From positions 62,001 through 126,000 of the forward strand of contig NZ_JALAGU010000022.1 of the NCBI RefSeq assembly GCF_022712275.1: a stretch of 64,000 nucleotides of DNA. Reading direction: 5' to 3'. Below the pieces are notes generated by a model, which was not told the DNA's origin, did not search any database, and saw only the letters and a program-made list of their open reading frames with translations. This stretch comes from Corynebacterium sp. (lineage in GTDB: Bacteria > Actinomycetota > Actinomycetes > Mycobacteriales > Mycobacteriaceae). Made by a program: the position numbers and the translations under genes. Of the stretch, positions 18,974 to 27,327 are shown one piece after another (the first letter of the stretch is position 1; each line of letters begins with the position of its first letter).

Positions 18974-19004
18974 AGGCCCCGCAGACCAGTGCACTGCGGG
19001 GCCT
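18974..19004 (+). terminator. Intrinsic terminator after ctaA
   Basis: AGGCCCCGCAG (18974-18984) and CTGCGGGGCCT (18994-19004) form a perfect 11-bp stem with a 9-nt loop 29 bp after the ctaA stop. Only a short T stretch follows. Confidence 0.75.
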
Positions 19005-19132
19005 TCGGCGTCCCCCTGACCTTTCGGTCTCTCCCCGATGCTCCCGCTTGGCCGTGGCTCCCGTGTCTCCCCGCGGTCTGCTGTGGCCGCCGACCCTACC
19101 CCCGACCTACAGCAGTCTCCTGTGGGCGGTCA

Positions 19133-19211
19133 CGGTGTCAGACGAGACTGTCGCGACGACCGTGAGACCCCGACATTCATGTCCGACACCCGGCACTCTC
19201 GTCTGACACCG
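19133..19211. repeat. 79-bp inverted-repeat element between ctaA and ctaB
   Basis: CGGTGTCAGACGAGA (19133-19147) and TCTCGTCTGACACCG (19197-19211) are perfect 15-bp inverted copies. After a C/C mismatch the stem continues for five more pairs including one G-T. The remaining loop contains a second palindrome, GACATTCATGTC. It lies between two separate terminators and is not followed by T residues, so it is not explained as either terminator. Possibly a small non-autonomous mobile element or a structured RNA. Confidence 0.6.
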
Positions 19212-19229
19212 GCAGCAGGCGCGCAAGAA

Positions 19230-19266
19230 GGCGCGGGAGGAAGGCTTCGGTACTTCCTCCCGCGCC
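19230..19266 (-). terminator. Intrinsic terminator after ctaB
   Basis: GGCGCGGGAGGAAG (19230-19243) and CTTCCTCCCGCGCC (19253-19266) form a perfect 14-bp stem with a 9-nt loop, 16 bp beyond the ctaB stop on the minus strand, followed there by CTTCTTGC. Confidence 0.8.
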
Positions 19267-19282
19267 CGGGTGAATCCCCTCG

Positions 19283-20203
19283 TCAGAGCATGTCGGCGAT
19301 GGTCTGCAGACCGATCACCGCGTCCACCGACAGACCCACGAACAGGATCGAGAGGTAGTTGTTGGACAGGAAGAAGAGGTTCATCGGCTTGACCTTCACA
19401 CCCTTCTTCACGCCGTTGTGCAGCCCCTGCGCCCGGATGATGAACCAGGCGCCGCTGACCACGGCGACCACCGCATAGACCCAGCCGGCTGCCGGGACCA
19501 GCAGCAGGGAGCAGATCACGGTCGCCCAGGTGTACCAGAGGATCTGCCGGGTGACCTCGAGCGGAGGCTTGACCACCGGCATCATCGGCACGCCGGCGGC
19601 CTCGTAGTCCTCCCGGTAGCGCATACCGAGTGCCCAGGTGTGGGGTGGCGTCCAGAAGAAGATGATGAGGAACAGGATCAGGGCCTGAGCCCAGGAATCC
19701 CAGCCTGCGTGGAACGCGCCGCCGGTGGCGTCGGTCGTGGTGGCCCAGCCGACCATGACCGGCATGCAGCCCGCCGCCCCTCCCCAGATGACGTTCTGCC
19801 AGGTCCGGCGCTTCAGCCACTTCGTGTAGACGAAGATGTAGAAGGCGATGGTGATCAGGATGAACACGGCTGCGAGCCAGGAGCCACACAGCAGCCAGAG
19901 CCACAGGACGCTGGCGACCGTCAGTGACCAGGCGAATACCGTCGCCTGGCCCTTGGTGACGGTGTGCTTGGCCAGCGGGCGCCGGTGGGTACGACGCATC
20001 ATCTGGTCGATGTCGTAGTCGGCGATCATGTTGAAGGCGTTCGCCGCGGCGGCACCCATCCATCCGCCGACCAGCGTCAGCAGCACGAGACCGAGATCGA
20101 TCTCGCCGCGTTGTGCCTGGAGCATCGACGGAATGGCGGCAACCAGGAGCAGTTCGATGACCCGTGGTTTGGTCAGCGAGATGTACGCCTTGATCTTCTC
20201 CAC
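19283..20203 (-). CDS. ctaB: Heme O synthase (protoheme IX farnesyltransferase) CtaB
   Basis: A 306-residue UbiA-family membrane prenyltransferase that farnesylates protoheme IX to heme O, the substrate of CtaA. The first acidic motif is N58-MIA-D62-YDI-D66 followed by RRTHRRPL, and the family HTWALGMRYREDYEAAGVPMMPVV loop is intact, with about eight TM segments. The GTG start at 20203 has AGAAG just upstream; a longer overlapping frame in this region is a shadow. It is transcribed divergently from tkt. Confidence 0.94.
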   Translation of the reverse strand: MEKIKAYISLTKPRVIELLLVAAIPSMLQAQRGEIDLGLVLLTLVGGWMGAAAANAFNMIADYDIDQMMRRTHRRPLAKHTVTKGQATVFAWSLTVASVLWLWLLCGSWLAAVFILITIAFYIFVYTKWLKRRTWQNVIWGGAAGCMPVMVGWATTTDATGGAFHAGWDSWAQALILFLIIFFWTPPHTWALGMRYREDYEAAGVPMMPVVKPPLEVTRQILWYTWATVICSLLLVPAAGWVYAVVAVVSGAWFIIRAQGLHNGVKKGVKVKPMNLFFLSNNYLSILFVGLSVDAVIGLQTIADML

Positions 20204-20335
20204 GGGTCTTCTGTCCTCCGTACGCCACCGTCATGTCGCCGTCTTACGGCGGCGCTGCCAGACCGTCAGGTTACCTGAGCGGACGCGGTGACCGTAAACC
20301 GCCGTACCACGGCCCCACAGACACCGCCGGGCAAC

Positions 20336-20341
20336 TACACT
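20336..20341 (+). promoter_or_regulatory. Putative -10 box of the tkt operon
   Basis: TACACT lies 41 bp upstream of the tkt GTG; the ribosome site AGGAAGG is at 20367-20373. No convincing -35 was seen, which is common in corynebacteria. It would drive the coupled tkt-tal-zwf-opcA-pgl operon. Confidence 0.45.
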
Positions 20342-20382
20342 GTCGGGGTACCCCACTTCAACATCAGGAAGGCAGCACCAGC

Positions 20383-22464
20383 GTGACTCTCCCCCCGGAA
20401 CTCGAATCCCGTACCGTCCGGAACTACCCGGAGGACTGGACTGAGCTGGACACCCGGGCGGTCGACACCGCACGCGTGCTCGCAGCGGACGCCGTCGAGA
20501 ACTGCGGTTCGGGGCACCCCGGCACCGCAATGTCCCTCGCTCCCCTGGCATACACCCTGTACCAGCGGGTGCTGCGCCACGACCCGACCGACCCGACCTG
20601 GGTCGGCCGTGACCGCTTCGTCCTCTCGGCGGGCCACAGCTCTCTGACCCAGTACATCCAGCTCTATCTCGGCGGGTTCGGCCTGGAGCTCGACGATCTC
20701 AAGGCGCTGCGTACCTGGGGTTCTCTCACCCCGGGCCACCCCGAGGTCGGTCACACCTCCGGTGTGGAGATCACCACCGGCCCGCTGGGCCAGGGCCTGG
20801 CGTCCGCCGTCGGTATGGCCATGGCGGCCCGCCGTGAGCGCGGTCTTCTCGACCCGGAGACGCCGGCCGGCGAGTCCCCGTTCGACCACGGCATCTACGT
20901 CATCGCCTCCGACGGTGACATCCAGGAGGGCATCACCGCCGAGGCCTCCTCGCTCGCGGGCACCCAGCAGCTCGGCAACCTCGTCGTCTTCTGGGACGAC
21001 AACTCGATCTCCATCGAGGACAACACCGACATCGCCTTCACCGAGGACGTCGTCGCCCGTTACGCCGCCTACGGCTGGCAGACCCTCGAGGCCAATGCCG
21101 AGGACGTGGTCGGTATCCTCGCCGCCGTCGAGGAAGCCAAGGCGGACACCACCCGACCGACCTTCGTCCGGATCCGTTCGGTCATCGGCTACCCCGCACC
21201 GACCAAGATGAACACCGGTGGCGTCCACGGTGCGGCACTGGGCGGCGACGAGGTCGCCGGCGTCAAGGAGGCCCTCGGTTTCGACCCGGCAGAGAACTTC
21301 GCCGTCGCCGACGAGGTCATCGCCCACACCCGTCAGCTCAGTGAGCGCGCAGCCGCAGACCGCGCCGAGTGGCAGAAGGGCTTCGACGCCTGGGCCGCCG
21401 CCGCACCGGAGGCCAAGGCCTTCCTCGACCGGGTGACCGCCCGCGAACTGCCGGAGGGTTTCGACGCCGACCTGCCGACCTGGGAAGCCGGTGAGTCCCT
21501 CGCGACCCGCAAGGCGTCCGAGGCCACGCTGCAGGCCCTCGGCGCGACCCTGCCCGAACTGTGGGGCGGTTCCGCCGACCTCGCCGGATCGACCAACACC
21601 ATCATCAAGGGATCGCCCTCCTTCGGCCCGGAGTCCATCTCCACTGACGCCTGGTCCGCCGAGCCCTTCGGCCGTAACCTCCACTTCGGTATCCGCGAGC
21701 ACGCGATGGGCGCGATCCTCAACGGCATCGCCCTGCACGGCGCAACCCGCCCCTACGGCGCGACCTTCCTCCAGTTCGCCGACTACATGCGCGGCGCCGT
21801 CCGCCTCGGCGCCCTGATGAGCACCGACGTCTACTACGTGTGGACGCACGACTCGATCGGTCTCGGTGAGGACGGCCCGACCCACCAGCCGGTCGAGCAC
21901 CTTGCCGCACTGCGCGCCATCCCGAATCTCTCGGTCATCCGCCCGGCGGACGCCAATGAGGCCGCCCAGGCATGGTCTGCGGCGCTCAAGGCCCCGGCTG
22001 CACCGAAGGCCCTGATCTTCACCCGTCAGAACATCCCGGTGCTCGAGGGCACCGCGGAGAAGGCCGCCGAGGGCGTCGCCCGGGGCGCCTACGTCCTCGT
22101 CGAGTCCTCCACCGAGGTTCCGCAGGTCATACTGCTGGCCACCGGTTCCGAGGTCGAGCTGGCCGTCGCCGCCGCCGGGACCCTCGAGGCTGACGGTGTG
22201 GGCACCCGCGTCGTCTCCGTGCCCTGCATGGAGTGGTTCGAGGCGCAGGACGCCACCTACCGCGAGTCCGTCCTCCCCGCCGCCGTCACCGCCCGTGTCT
22301 CGGTCGAGGCCGGTATCGCCATGCCGTGGAAGGCCTACACCGGCCTCACCGGCGCGAACGTCTCTCTGGAGCACTTCGGCGCCTCCGCCGACTACAAGAC
22401 CCTCTACCGGGAGTACGGCATCACCGCCGACGCAGTGGTGGACGCCGCCCGCTCCCTGATCTGA
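20383..22464 (+). CDS. tkt: Transketolase
   Basis: A 693-residue thiamine-diphosphate enzyme of the non-oxidative pentose phosphate pathway. Seen: CGSGHPGTAMSLAPLAYTLY at the substrate channel, the ThDP motif SDGDIQEGITAEASSLAG near residue 176 through FWDDNSISI, the pyrimidine-domain segment FGIREHAMGAILNGI and HDSIGLGEDGPTHQPVEHLA. The GTG at 20383 is chosen because AGGAAGG precedes it by about 10 bp and the length then matches the actinobacterial enzyme. First gene of a five-gene operon. Confidence 0.95.
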   Translation: MTLPPELESRTVRNYPEDWTELDTRAVDTARVLAADAVENCGSGHPGTAMSLAPLAYTLYQRVLRHDPTDPTWVGRDRFVLSAGHSSLTQYIQLYLGGFGLELDDLKALRTWGSLTPGHPEVGHTSGVEITTGPLGQGLASAVGMAMAARRERGLLDPETPAGESPFDHGIYVIASDGDIQEGITAEASSLAGTQQLGNLVVFWDDNSISIEDNTDIAFTEDVVARYAAYGWQTLEANAEDVVGILAAVEEAKADTTRPTFVRIRSVIGYPAPTKMNTGGVHGAALGGDEVAGVKEALGFDPAENFAVADEVIAHTRQLSERAAADRAEWQKGFDAWAAAAPEAKAFLDRVTARELPEGFDADLPTWEAGESLATRKASEATLQALGATLPELWGGSADLAGSTNTIIKGSPSFGPESISTDAWSAEPFGRNLHFGIREHAMGAILNGIALHGATRPYGATFLQFADYMRGAVRLGALMSTDVYYVWTHDSIGLGEDGPTHQPVEHLAALRAIPNLSVIRPADANEAAQAWSAALKAPAAPKALIFTRQNIPVLEGTAEKAAEGVARGAYVLVESSTEVPQVILLATGSEVELAVAAAGTLEADGVGTRVVSVPCMEWFEAQDATYRESVLPAAVTARVSVEAGIAMPWKAYTGLTGANVSLEHFGASADYKTLYREYGITADAVVDAARSLI

Positions 22465-22502
22465 TCCCACTCTCCACTCCCTGAAAGCTGGTACTTCGTC
22501 CG

Positions 22503-23609
22503 ATGTCTTCCTCCACCACCCCTGTAGCCGACCTCGCTGCCACCGGAACCTCCGTCTGGCTCGACGACCTGTCCCGCGACCGGATCACCTCCGGTAACCT
22601 CGCCGACCTCATCGCCGCATCCGGCGTTGTCGGCGTGACCACCAACCCTGCGATCTTCGCGTCCGCCATGTCCAAGGGCACCGCCTACGACGAGCAGATC
22701 GCAGAACTCAAGGCCGCCGGCGCCGACGCCACTGAAGCTGTGTTCACCATGGCCGTCGACGACGTCCGCAACGCCTGTGACGTCTTCGCCGACGTCTACC
22801 GCGAGTCCGCCGGTGTCGACGGCCGTGTCTCGATCGAGGTCGATCCCCGTCTCGCCGAGAACGCCGAGGAGACCGTCGCCCAGGCGAAGTCACTGCGTGA
22901 GCGGGTCGGCGCCGAGAACGTCATGATCAAGATCCCGGCCACCGAGGTCTGCCTCCCGGCGATCACCGAGGTGCTCGGCGCCGGCATCAGCGTCAACGTG
23001 ACCCTCATCTTCTCGGTCGCCCGATACCGTCAGGTCATCGACGCCTTCCTCGCCGGTATCGAGCTGGCGAAGGCCAACGGCCACGACCTGTCGACGATCC
23101 ACTCGGTGGCGAGCTTCTTCGTCTCCCGCGTGGACACCGAGATCGACCGTCGTCTCGACGAGACCGGCGGCAACGACGCTCTCACCCTCAAGGGCAAGGC
23201 CGGCATCGCCAACGCCCGTCTGGCGTACGAGGCCTTCAACGACCTTCTGGTCACCGGGTCCCGGTGGCGTGAACTCGCCGCGGCCGGCGCGAACATCCAG
23301 CGTCCGCTGTGGGCCTCGACCTCGGTGAAGAACCCGGAGTACTCCGACACCCTCTACGTCACCGAGCTCGCCGGCCCGCACACCGTCAACACCATGCCGG
23401 AGAACACGCTGGAGGCCACTCTGGACCACGGCGTCATCACCGGTGACACCCTCACCGGTACCGGCGAGGATGCCGCGGAGGTCTTCCGTGCCCTGGAGGG
23501 TGTAGACATCGACCTCGACGATGTCTTCCACGTCCTCGAGACCGAGGGCGTCGAGAAGTTCGTCAGTTCCTGGACCGACCTGCTCGACGTGATCGGGGCG
23601 CGCCTGTGA
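22503..23609 (+). CDS. tal: Transaldolase
   Basis: A 368-residue transaldolase of the longer actinobacterial/cyanobacterial subtype. The Schiff-base lysine is K143 in NVMIKIPATEVCLPAI; TTNPAIFASAMSKG and the C-terminal substrate-phosphate region are present. It starts 38 bp after tkt and its stop overlaps the zwf start (GTGA). Confidence 0.95.
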   Translation: MSSSTTPVADLAATGTSVWLDDLSRDRITSGNLADLIAASGVVGVTTNPAIFASAMSKGTAYDEQIAELKAAGADATEAVFTMAVDDVRNACDVFADVYRESAGVDGRVSIEVDPRLAENAEETVAQAKSLRERVGAENVMIKIPATEVCLPAITEVLGAGISVNVTLIFSVARYRQVIDAFLAGIELAKANGHDLSTIHSVASFFVSRVDTEIDRRLDETGGNDALTLKGKAGIANARLAYEAFNDLLVTGSRWRELAAAGANIQRPLWASTSVKNPEYSDTLYVTELAGPHTVNTMPENTLEATLDHGVITGDTLTGTGEDAAEVFRALEGVDIDLDDVFHVLETEGVEKFVSSWTDLLDVIGARL

Positions 23610-25123
23610 CAGCGAACCCGTTGCGGGATGTCGAGGACCGTCGGCTCCCCCGGATCGCCGGCCCCTGTGGCCTGGTGATCTTCGGAGTCACCGGCGACCT
23701 CGCCCGCAAGAAGCTTCTGCCTGCCGTCTACGACCTCGCCAACCGGGGCCTGCTCCCCGCCGGATTCAGCCTCATCGGCTACGGTCGACGTGACTGGACC
23801 AAGGAGGAGTTCGAGGAGGAGGTTCTCTCCTCGGTCCGTGACCGTGCCCGCACCCCGTGGCGCGACTCGGTCTGGGACCAGCTCGCCGCCGGCATCCAGT
23901 TCGTCAAGGGCGACTTCGTCACCGACGGTGCCTTCGACGACCTGGCCGCAATGACCCGCCGGATGGACGCTGAGCGCGGTACGTCCGGGAACTGGGCCTA
24001 CTACCTCTCGGTCCCGCCGCAGTACTTCTCCGACGTGTGCAACCAGCTCGAACGCTCCGGCCTGGCCGACAGCACCGACGGCTGGCGTCGCGTCGTCATC
24101 GAGAAGCCCTTCGGCCACGACGAAGAGTCCGCCCACGAGCTGAACAAGACCGTCAACGCGGTCTTCCCCGAGACGTCGGTGTTCCGCATCGACCACTACC
24201 TCGGCAAGGAGACGGTGCAGAACATCCTGGTGCTGCGTTTCGCGAACCAGATCTTCGAGCCGCTGTTCAACTCGCGGTACATCGACCACGTCCAGATCAC
24301 CATGGCCGAGGATATCGGCCTGGGCGGACGTGCCGGCTACTACGACGGCATCGGTGCCGCCCGCGACGTCATGCAGAATCACCTGCTCCAGCTTCTCGCT
24401 CTCGTGGCGATGGAGGAGCCGGTCACCTTCTCCCCCGACGAGCTCAAGGCCGAGAAACTGAAGGTCCTCAAGGCCACCAGTGCGACCGAACCGTTCACCC
24501 AGACCACCGCCCGCGGCCAGTACACGGCAGGTTGGCAGGGCTCGAAGTTCGTGCCCGGTCTGCGCGAGGAGGACGGTTTCGACCCGGAGTCCGGCACCGA
24601 GACCTACGCAGCCGCCACCTTCGGCATCAACTCCCGCCGGTGGGCGGGCGTGCCCTTCCACCTGCGTACCGGCAAGCGACTGGGGCGCCGCGTCACGGAG
24701 ATCGCCCTGGTCTTCAAGTCCGCGCCGCACGAGTCCTTCACCGACGGACAGACCCAGGCCCAGGGCGACAATGCCCTGGTGATCCGGGTACAGCCTGATG
24801 AGGGCGTCCTGCTGAGGTTCGGGTCGAAGGTCCCTGGTTCGGCGATGGACGTCCGCGACGTCAACATGGACTTCTCCTACTCGGAAGCGTTCACCGAGCA
24901 GTCCCCGGAGGCCTACGAGAGGCTCATCCTCGACGCCCTGCTCGACGAGGGCAGCCTCTTCCCCACCAATGAGGAGGTCGAGGAGTCCTGGCGGATCCTC
25001 GATCCGGTCCTCAACCACTGGGCGGAATCCGGGCGTCCGGAGGACTACCCCGCCGGGACCTGGGGTCCGGAGGGCGCCGACCGGATGATGGGACGCAACA
25101 ACCGAGTCTGGAGGCGACCGTGA
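23606..25123 (+). CDS. zwf: Glucose-6-phosphate 1-dehydrogenase
   Basis: A 505-residue Zwf, the NADPH-forming entry step of the pentose phosphate pathway. The coenzyme motif is FGVTGDLARKKLLPAVYDL near the N terminus and the catalytic motif is RIDHYLGKETVQN (about residues 194-206). The GTG start overlaps tal by 4 bp, and its stop overlaps the opcA GTG. In corynebacteria full activity requires OpcA, encoded next. Confidence 0.95.
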   Translation: MTANPLRDVEDRRLPRIAGPCGLVIFGVTGDLARKKLLPAVYDLANRGLLPAGFSLIGYGRRDWTKEEFEEEVLSSVRDRARTPWRDSVWDQLAAGIQFVKGDFVTDGAFDDLAAMTRRMDAERGTSGNWAYYLSVPPQYFSDVCNQLERSGLADSTDGWRRVVIEKPFGHDEESAHELNKTVNAVFPETSVFRIDHYLGKETVQNILVLRFANQIFEPLFNSRYIDHVQITMAEDIGLGGRAGYYDGIGAARDVMQNHLLQLLALVAMEEPVTFSPDELKAEKLKVLKATSATEPFTQTTARGQYTAGWQGSKFVPGLREEDGFDPESGTETYAAATFGINSRRWAGVPFHLRTGKRLGRRVTEIALVFKSAPHESFTDGQTQAQGDNALVIRVQPDEGVLLRFGSKVPGSAMDVRDVNMDFSYSEAFTEQSPEAYERLILDALLDEGSLFPTNEEVEESWRILDPVLNHWAESGRPEDYPAGTWGPEGADRMMGRNNRVWRRP

Positions 25124-26169
25124 CCACACCTGATACAGAGACCTCAGTTGTCCCCCGGGACGGCGGAGTGAACCTGGGCCGGACCAGTACCCACCGCATC
25201 GAGACCACGCTCCGCACCCTGCGTGAGCAGCGTGGAGAGGTGTCCACCGGCCGTGTCCTCACGCTCATCGTGTCGGTCCGCTCCGAGGAGGACCTGGAAT
25301 CGGTCGTCCACGGTGCCAACGGGGCCTCCCGTGAGCACCCGGCCCGCGTCATCGTCGTCGTGCATGACCGCACGACCGACGAGGTCTACCTCGACGCCGA
25401 GCTCTACGTCGGCGGGGACGCCGGCGCCGCCGAAATCATCCTCATGCGGCTCCACGGTGAACTCGCCGACCACGCGGATTCCGTGGTCACACCCCTGCTG
25501 CTGCCGGACACCCCGGTGGTCGTCTGGTGGCCCTTCACCTCCCCGCGCAACCCCGCCGGGGACTCCCTCGGCACCCTGGCCTCCCGTCGGATCACGGACT
25601 CTTTCTCGGACGCCGCCGCGGGCAAGGGCACCAAGGCCATCTTCCGCCGCCGGATCGGCTACACGCCCGGCGACTCCGACCTGGTGTGGAGCCGTATCAC
25701 CCCGTGGCGTGGCCTGCTCGCCAGTGCCCTGGACCAGCGGATCGACGACACCGTCACCGGTGTGGAGATCACCGGCCCGGCCGAGGACCCTGCCGTGGAC
25801 ATCGCCGCCGGATGGCTCGCCACCCAGCTCGAGGTGTCCGTCACCCGCTACGCCGGAGAGGCCGTGGATATCCCGGTCGACGACGACGGCATACCTACGG
25901 CCCCGGTCGAACGCGTGGTGCTGCACTGCGAGGGCGGTGACCTCGTCATGGAGGTCGTCGACCACCGGACCGTCAGGATCATCGACGGGGACACCGAGAA
26001 TCTCGTCACCCTCCAGCGGCGCACCCTCGGCGAGTGCCTGGCCGAGGAACTCCGCCACCTGGAGCCGGACGCCGCCTTCGGCGACGCACTCCACGGACTG
26101 CCCCGGGTGACCGTGGCCCGGCCCGGGGCCTCCGGACGGGACAACACCGTCAAGGAGAGCGACCGGTGA
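25120..26169 (+). CDS. opcA: Glucose-6-phosphate dehydrogenase assembly protein OpcA
   Basis: A 349-residue OpcA, the partner needed for the oligomeric, active G6PDH. Conserved stretches are LTLIVSVRSEEDLESVV, LLLPDTPVVVWWPFTSP and RRRIGYTPGDSDLVWSRITPWRGLLASALD. Translation is coupled to zwf and pgl through 4-bp GTGA overlaps on both sides, in keeping with a fixed ratio of the proteins. Confidence 0.95.
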   Translation: MTTPDTETSVVPRDGGVNLGRTSTHRIETTLRTLREQRGEVSTGRVLTLIVSVRSEEDLESVVHGANGASREHPARVIVVVHDRTTDEVYLDAELYVGGDAGAAEIILMRLHGELADHADSVVTPLLLPDTPVVVWWPFTSPRNPAGDSLGTLASRRITDSFSDAAAGKGTKAIFRRRIGYTPGDSDLVWSRITPWRGLLASALDQRIDDTVTGVEITGPAEDPAVDIAAGWLATQLEVSVTRYAGEAVDIPVDDDGIPTAPVERVVLHCEGGDLVMEVVDHRTVRIIDGDTENLVTLQRRTLGECLAEELRHLEPDAAFGDALHGLPRVTVARPGASGRDNTVKESDR

Positions 26170-26957
26170 GCGCAGCACAGTGTGAGGTGTGGGACAACCA
26201 GCAGGCACTGACCGCCGGTGTCGCCCGTCGTGTCGTCGACCTGGTCAGCGACGTCCAACGCAACGGCGGGGTCGGTGGCGCCCAGGGGGCCGACGGCTTC
26301 GCCCGGATCGTACTGACCGGCGGCGGTGCAGGTATCGGTGTGCTCACCGAGCTGGCCGTGCTGGACCATGCCGCCCGGGAGACCGCCGACAGCTTCCCCG
26401 TCGCCGCAGTCGACTGGAGCCGGGTGCACGTCTTCTTCGGCGATGAACGGTACGTCCCCGCCGACCATCCCGAGCGCAACGAGGGGCAGGCGGATGCCGC
26501 TCTGCTCGACCACGTCGGCATCCCGGCGCAGCACGTGCACCGCTACCCGGTGCCGGCGGACGGTGAGGACCCGGCCGGTCCCGGACTGGATGCCGCCGCC
26601 GAGGCGTACGCGCGGACGCTGACCGAGTTCGCACCGGAGGGTTTCGACCTCCACCTGCTCGGTATGGGACCGGAAGGCCACGTGAACTCCCTGTTCCCCC
26701 ACACCCCCGAGCTCGATGCCACGGCGACCGTGGTCCCCGTGCGGGACTGCCCCAAACCGCCACCGGAACGTGTCTCCCTGACCCTGGACGCCGTACGCTC
26801 GGCACGTCAGGTCTGGCTGCTGGTCTGCGGTGAGTCCAAGCGCGAGGCCGCAGGCCACGCGGTGTCCGGTGACGATCCGGCCCGGTGGCCGGCGGCCGGT
26901 GCCCGGGGCGCTGAGGCGACTGTCGTCCATGTGGACGCCGCCGCTGACCCGTCCTGA
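26166..26957 (+). CDS. pgl: 6-phosphogluconolactonase
   Basis: A 263-residue Pgl/DevB of the NagB fold that hydrolyses 6-phosphogluconolactone. Seen: LTGGGAGIGVLTEL, VHVFFGDERYVPADHPERNEGQA and FDLHLLGMGPEGHVNSLFP. The GTG at 26166 overlaps the opcA stop. Last gene of the tkt operon; a bidirectional terminator follows 17 bp after the stop. Confidence 0.94.
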   Translation: MSAAQCEVWDNQQALTAGVARRVVDLVSDVQRNGGVGGAQGADGFARIVLTGGGAGIGVLTELAVLDHAARETADSFPVAAVDWSRVHVFFGDERYVPADHPERNEGQADAALLDHVGIPAQHVHRYPVPADGEDPAGPGLDAAAEAYARTLTEFAPEGFDLHLLGMGPEGHVNSLFPHTPELDATATVVPVRDCPKPPPERVSLTLDAVRSARQVWLLVCGESKREAAGHAVSGDDPARWPAAGARGAEATVVHVDAAADPS

Positions 26958-26974
26958 CAGGTCCTGCACCGCAG

Positions 26975-27012
26975 ACACCCCCGGGTGGTTCCGATGAACC
27001 ACCCGGGGGTGT
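26975..27012. terminator. Bidirectional terminator between pgl and secG
   Basis: ACACCCCCGGGTGGTT (26975-26990) and its exact complement at 26997-27012 form a 16-bp stem around a 6-nt loop, between the convergent ends of pgl and secG. GTTGT follows on the plus strand. Confidence 0.85.
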
Positions 27013-27039
27013 TGTGCAGGCTCTGCGGCCGACGGCGTC

Positions 27040-27276
27040 CTACAGGTCGTAGTTGAGGACGAGGTTAAGGCCGACGATGGCCAGCACCCAGATCACCGCG
27101 GTGATGATGGTCAGACGGTCGAGGTTCTTCTCGACCACGGTCGATCCCGAGAGGCTGGACTGCATACCGCCACCGAAGAGGCTGGACAGGCCGCCACCCT
27201 TCCCCTTGTGCAGGAGAACGGAAAGCCCCATGAGGAGGCTGGTGACCACCAGGAGAATCTGGAGGGTGAGAATCAC
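27040..27276 (-). CDS. secG: Preprotein translocase subunit SecG
   Basis: A 78-residue SecG with two TM segments (residues 2-21 and 54-74) joined by a Gly/Ser-rich cytosolic loop LLHKGKGGGLSSLFGGGMQSSLSGST, the family pattern. It forms the SecYEG channel. The GTG start is 51 bp downstream of ppc, and its own -10 box lies in that gap. Confidence 0.93.
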   Translation of the reverse strand: MILTLQILLVVTSLLMGLSVLLHKGKGGGLSSLFGGGMQSSLSGSTVVEKNLDRLTIITAVIWVLAIVGLNLVLNYDL

Positions 27277-27318
27277 GGAGTCTGCCTAACATCGGTCGAC
27301 AATACGGACAACGGCCCT

Positions 27319-27324
27319 ATCGTA
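27319..27324 (-). promoter_or_regulatory. Putative -10 box of secG
   Basis: TACGAT on the minus strand lies three bases after the ppc stop codon and 42 bp before the secG start, giving a short leader of about 35 nt. Confidence 0.5.
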
Positions 27325-27327
27325 GCA

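Noticed and set aside
19133..19211. Insertion sequence remnant with transposase
   Set aside because: No transposase frame is present and no flanking target duplication was seen; only the inverted arms support mobility.
19107..20234. 375-codon frame overlapping ctaB
   Set aside because: It is a frame-shifted shadow of ctaB; the 306-residue frame has all the prenyltransferase motifs.
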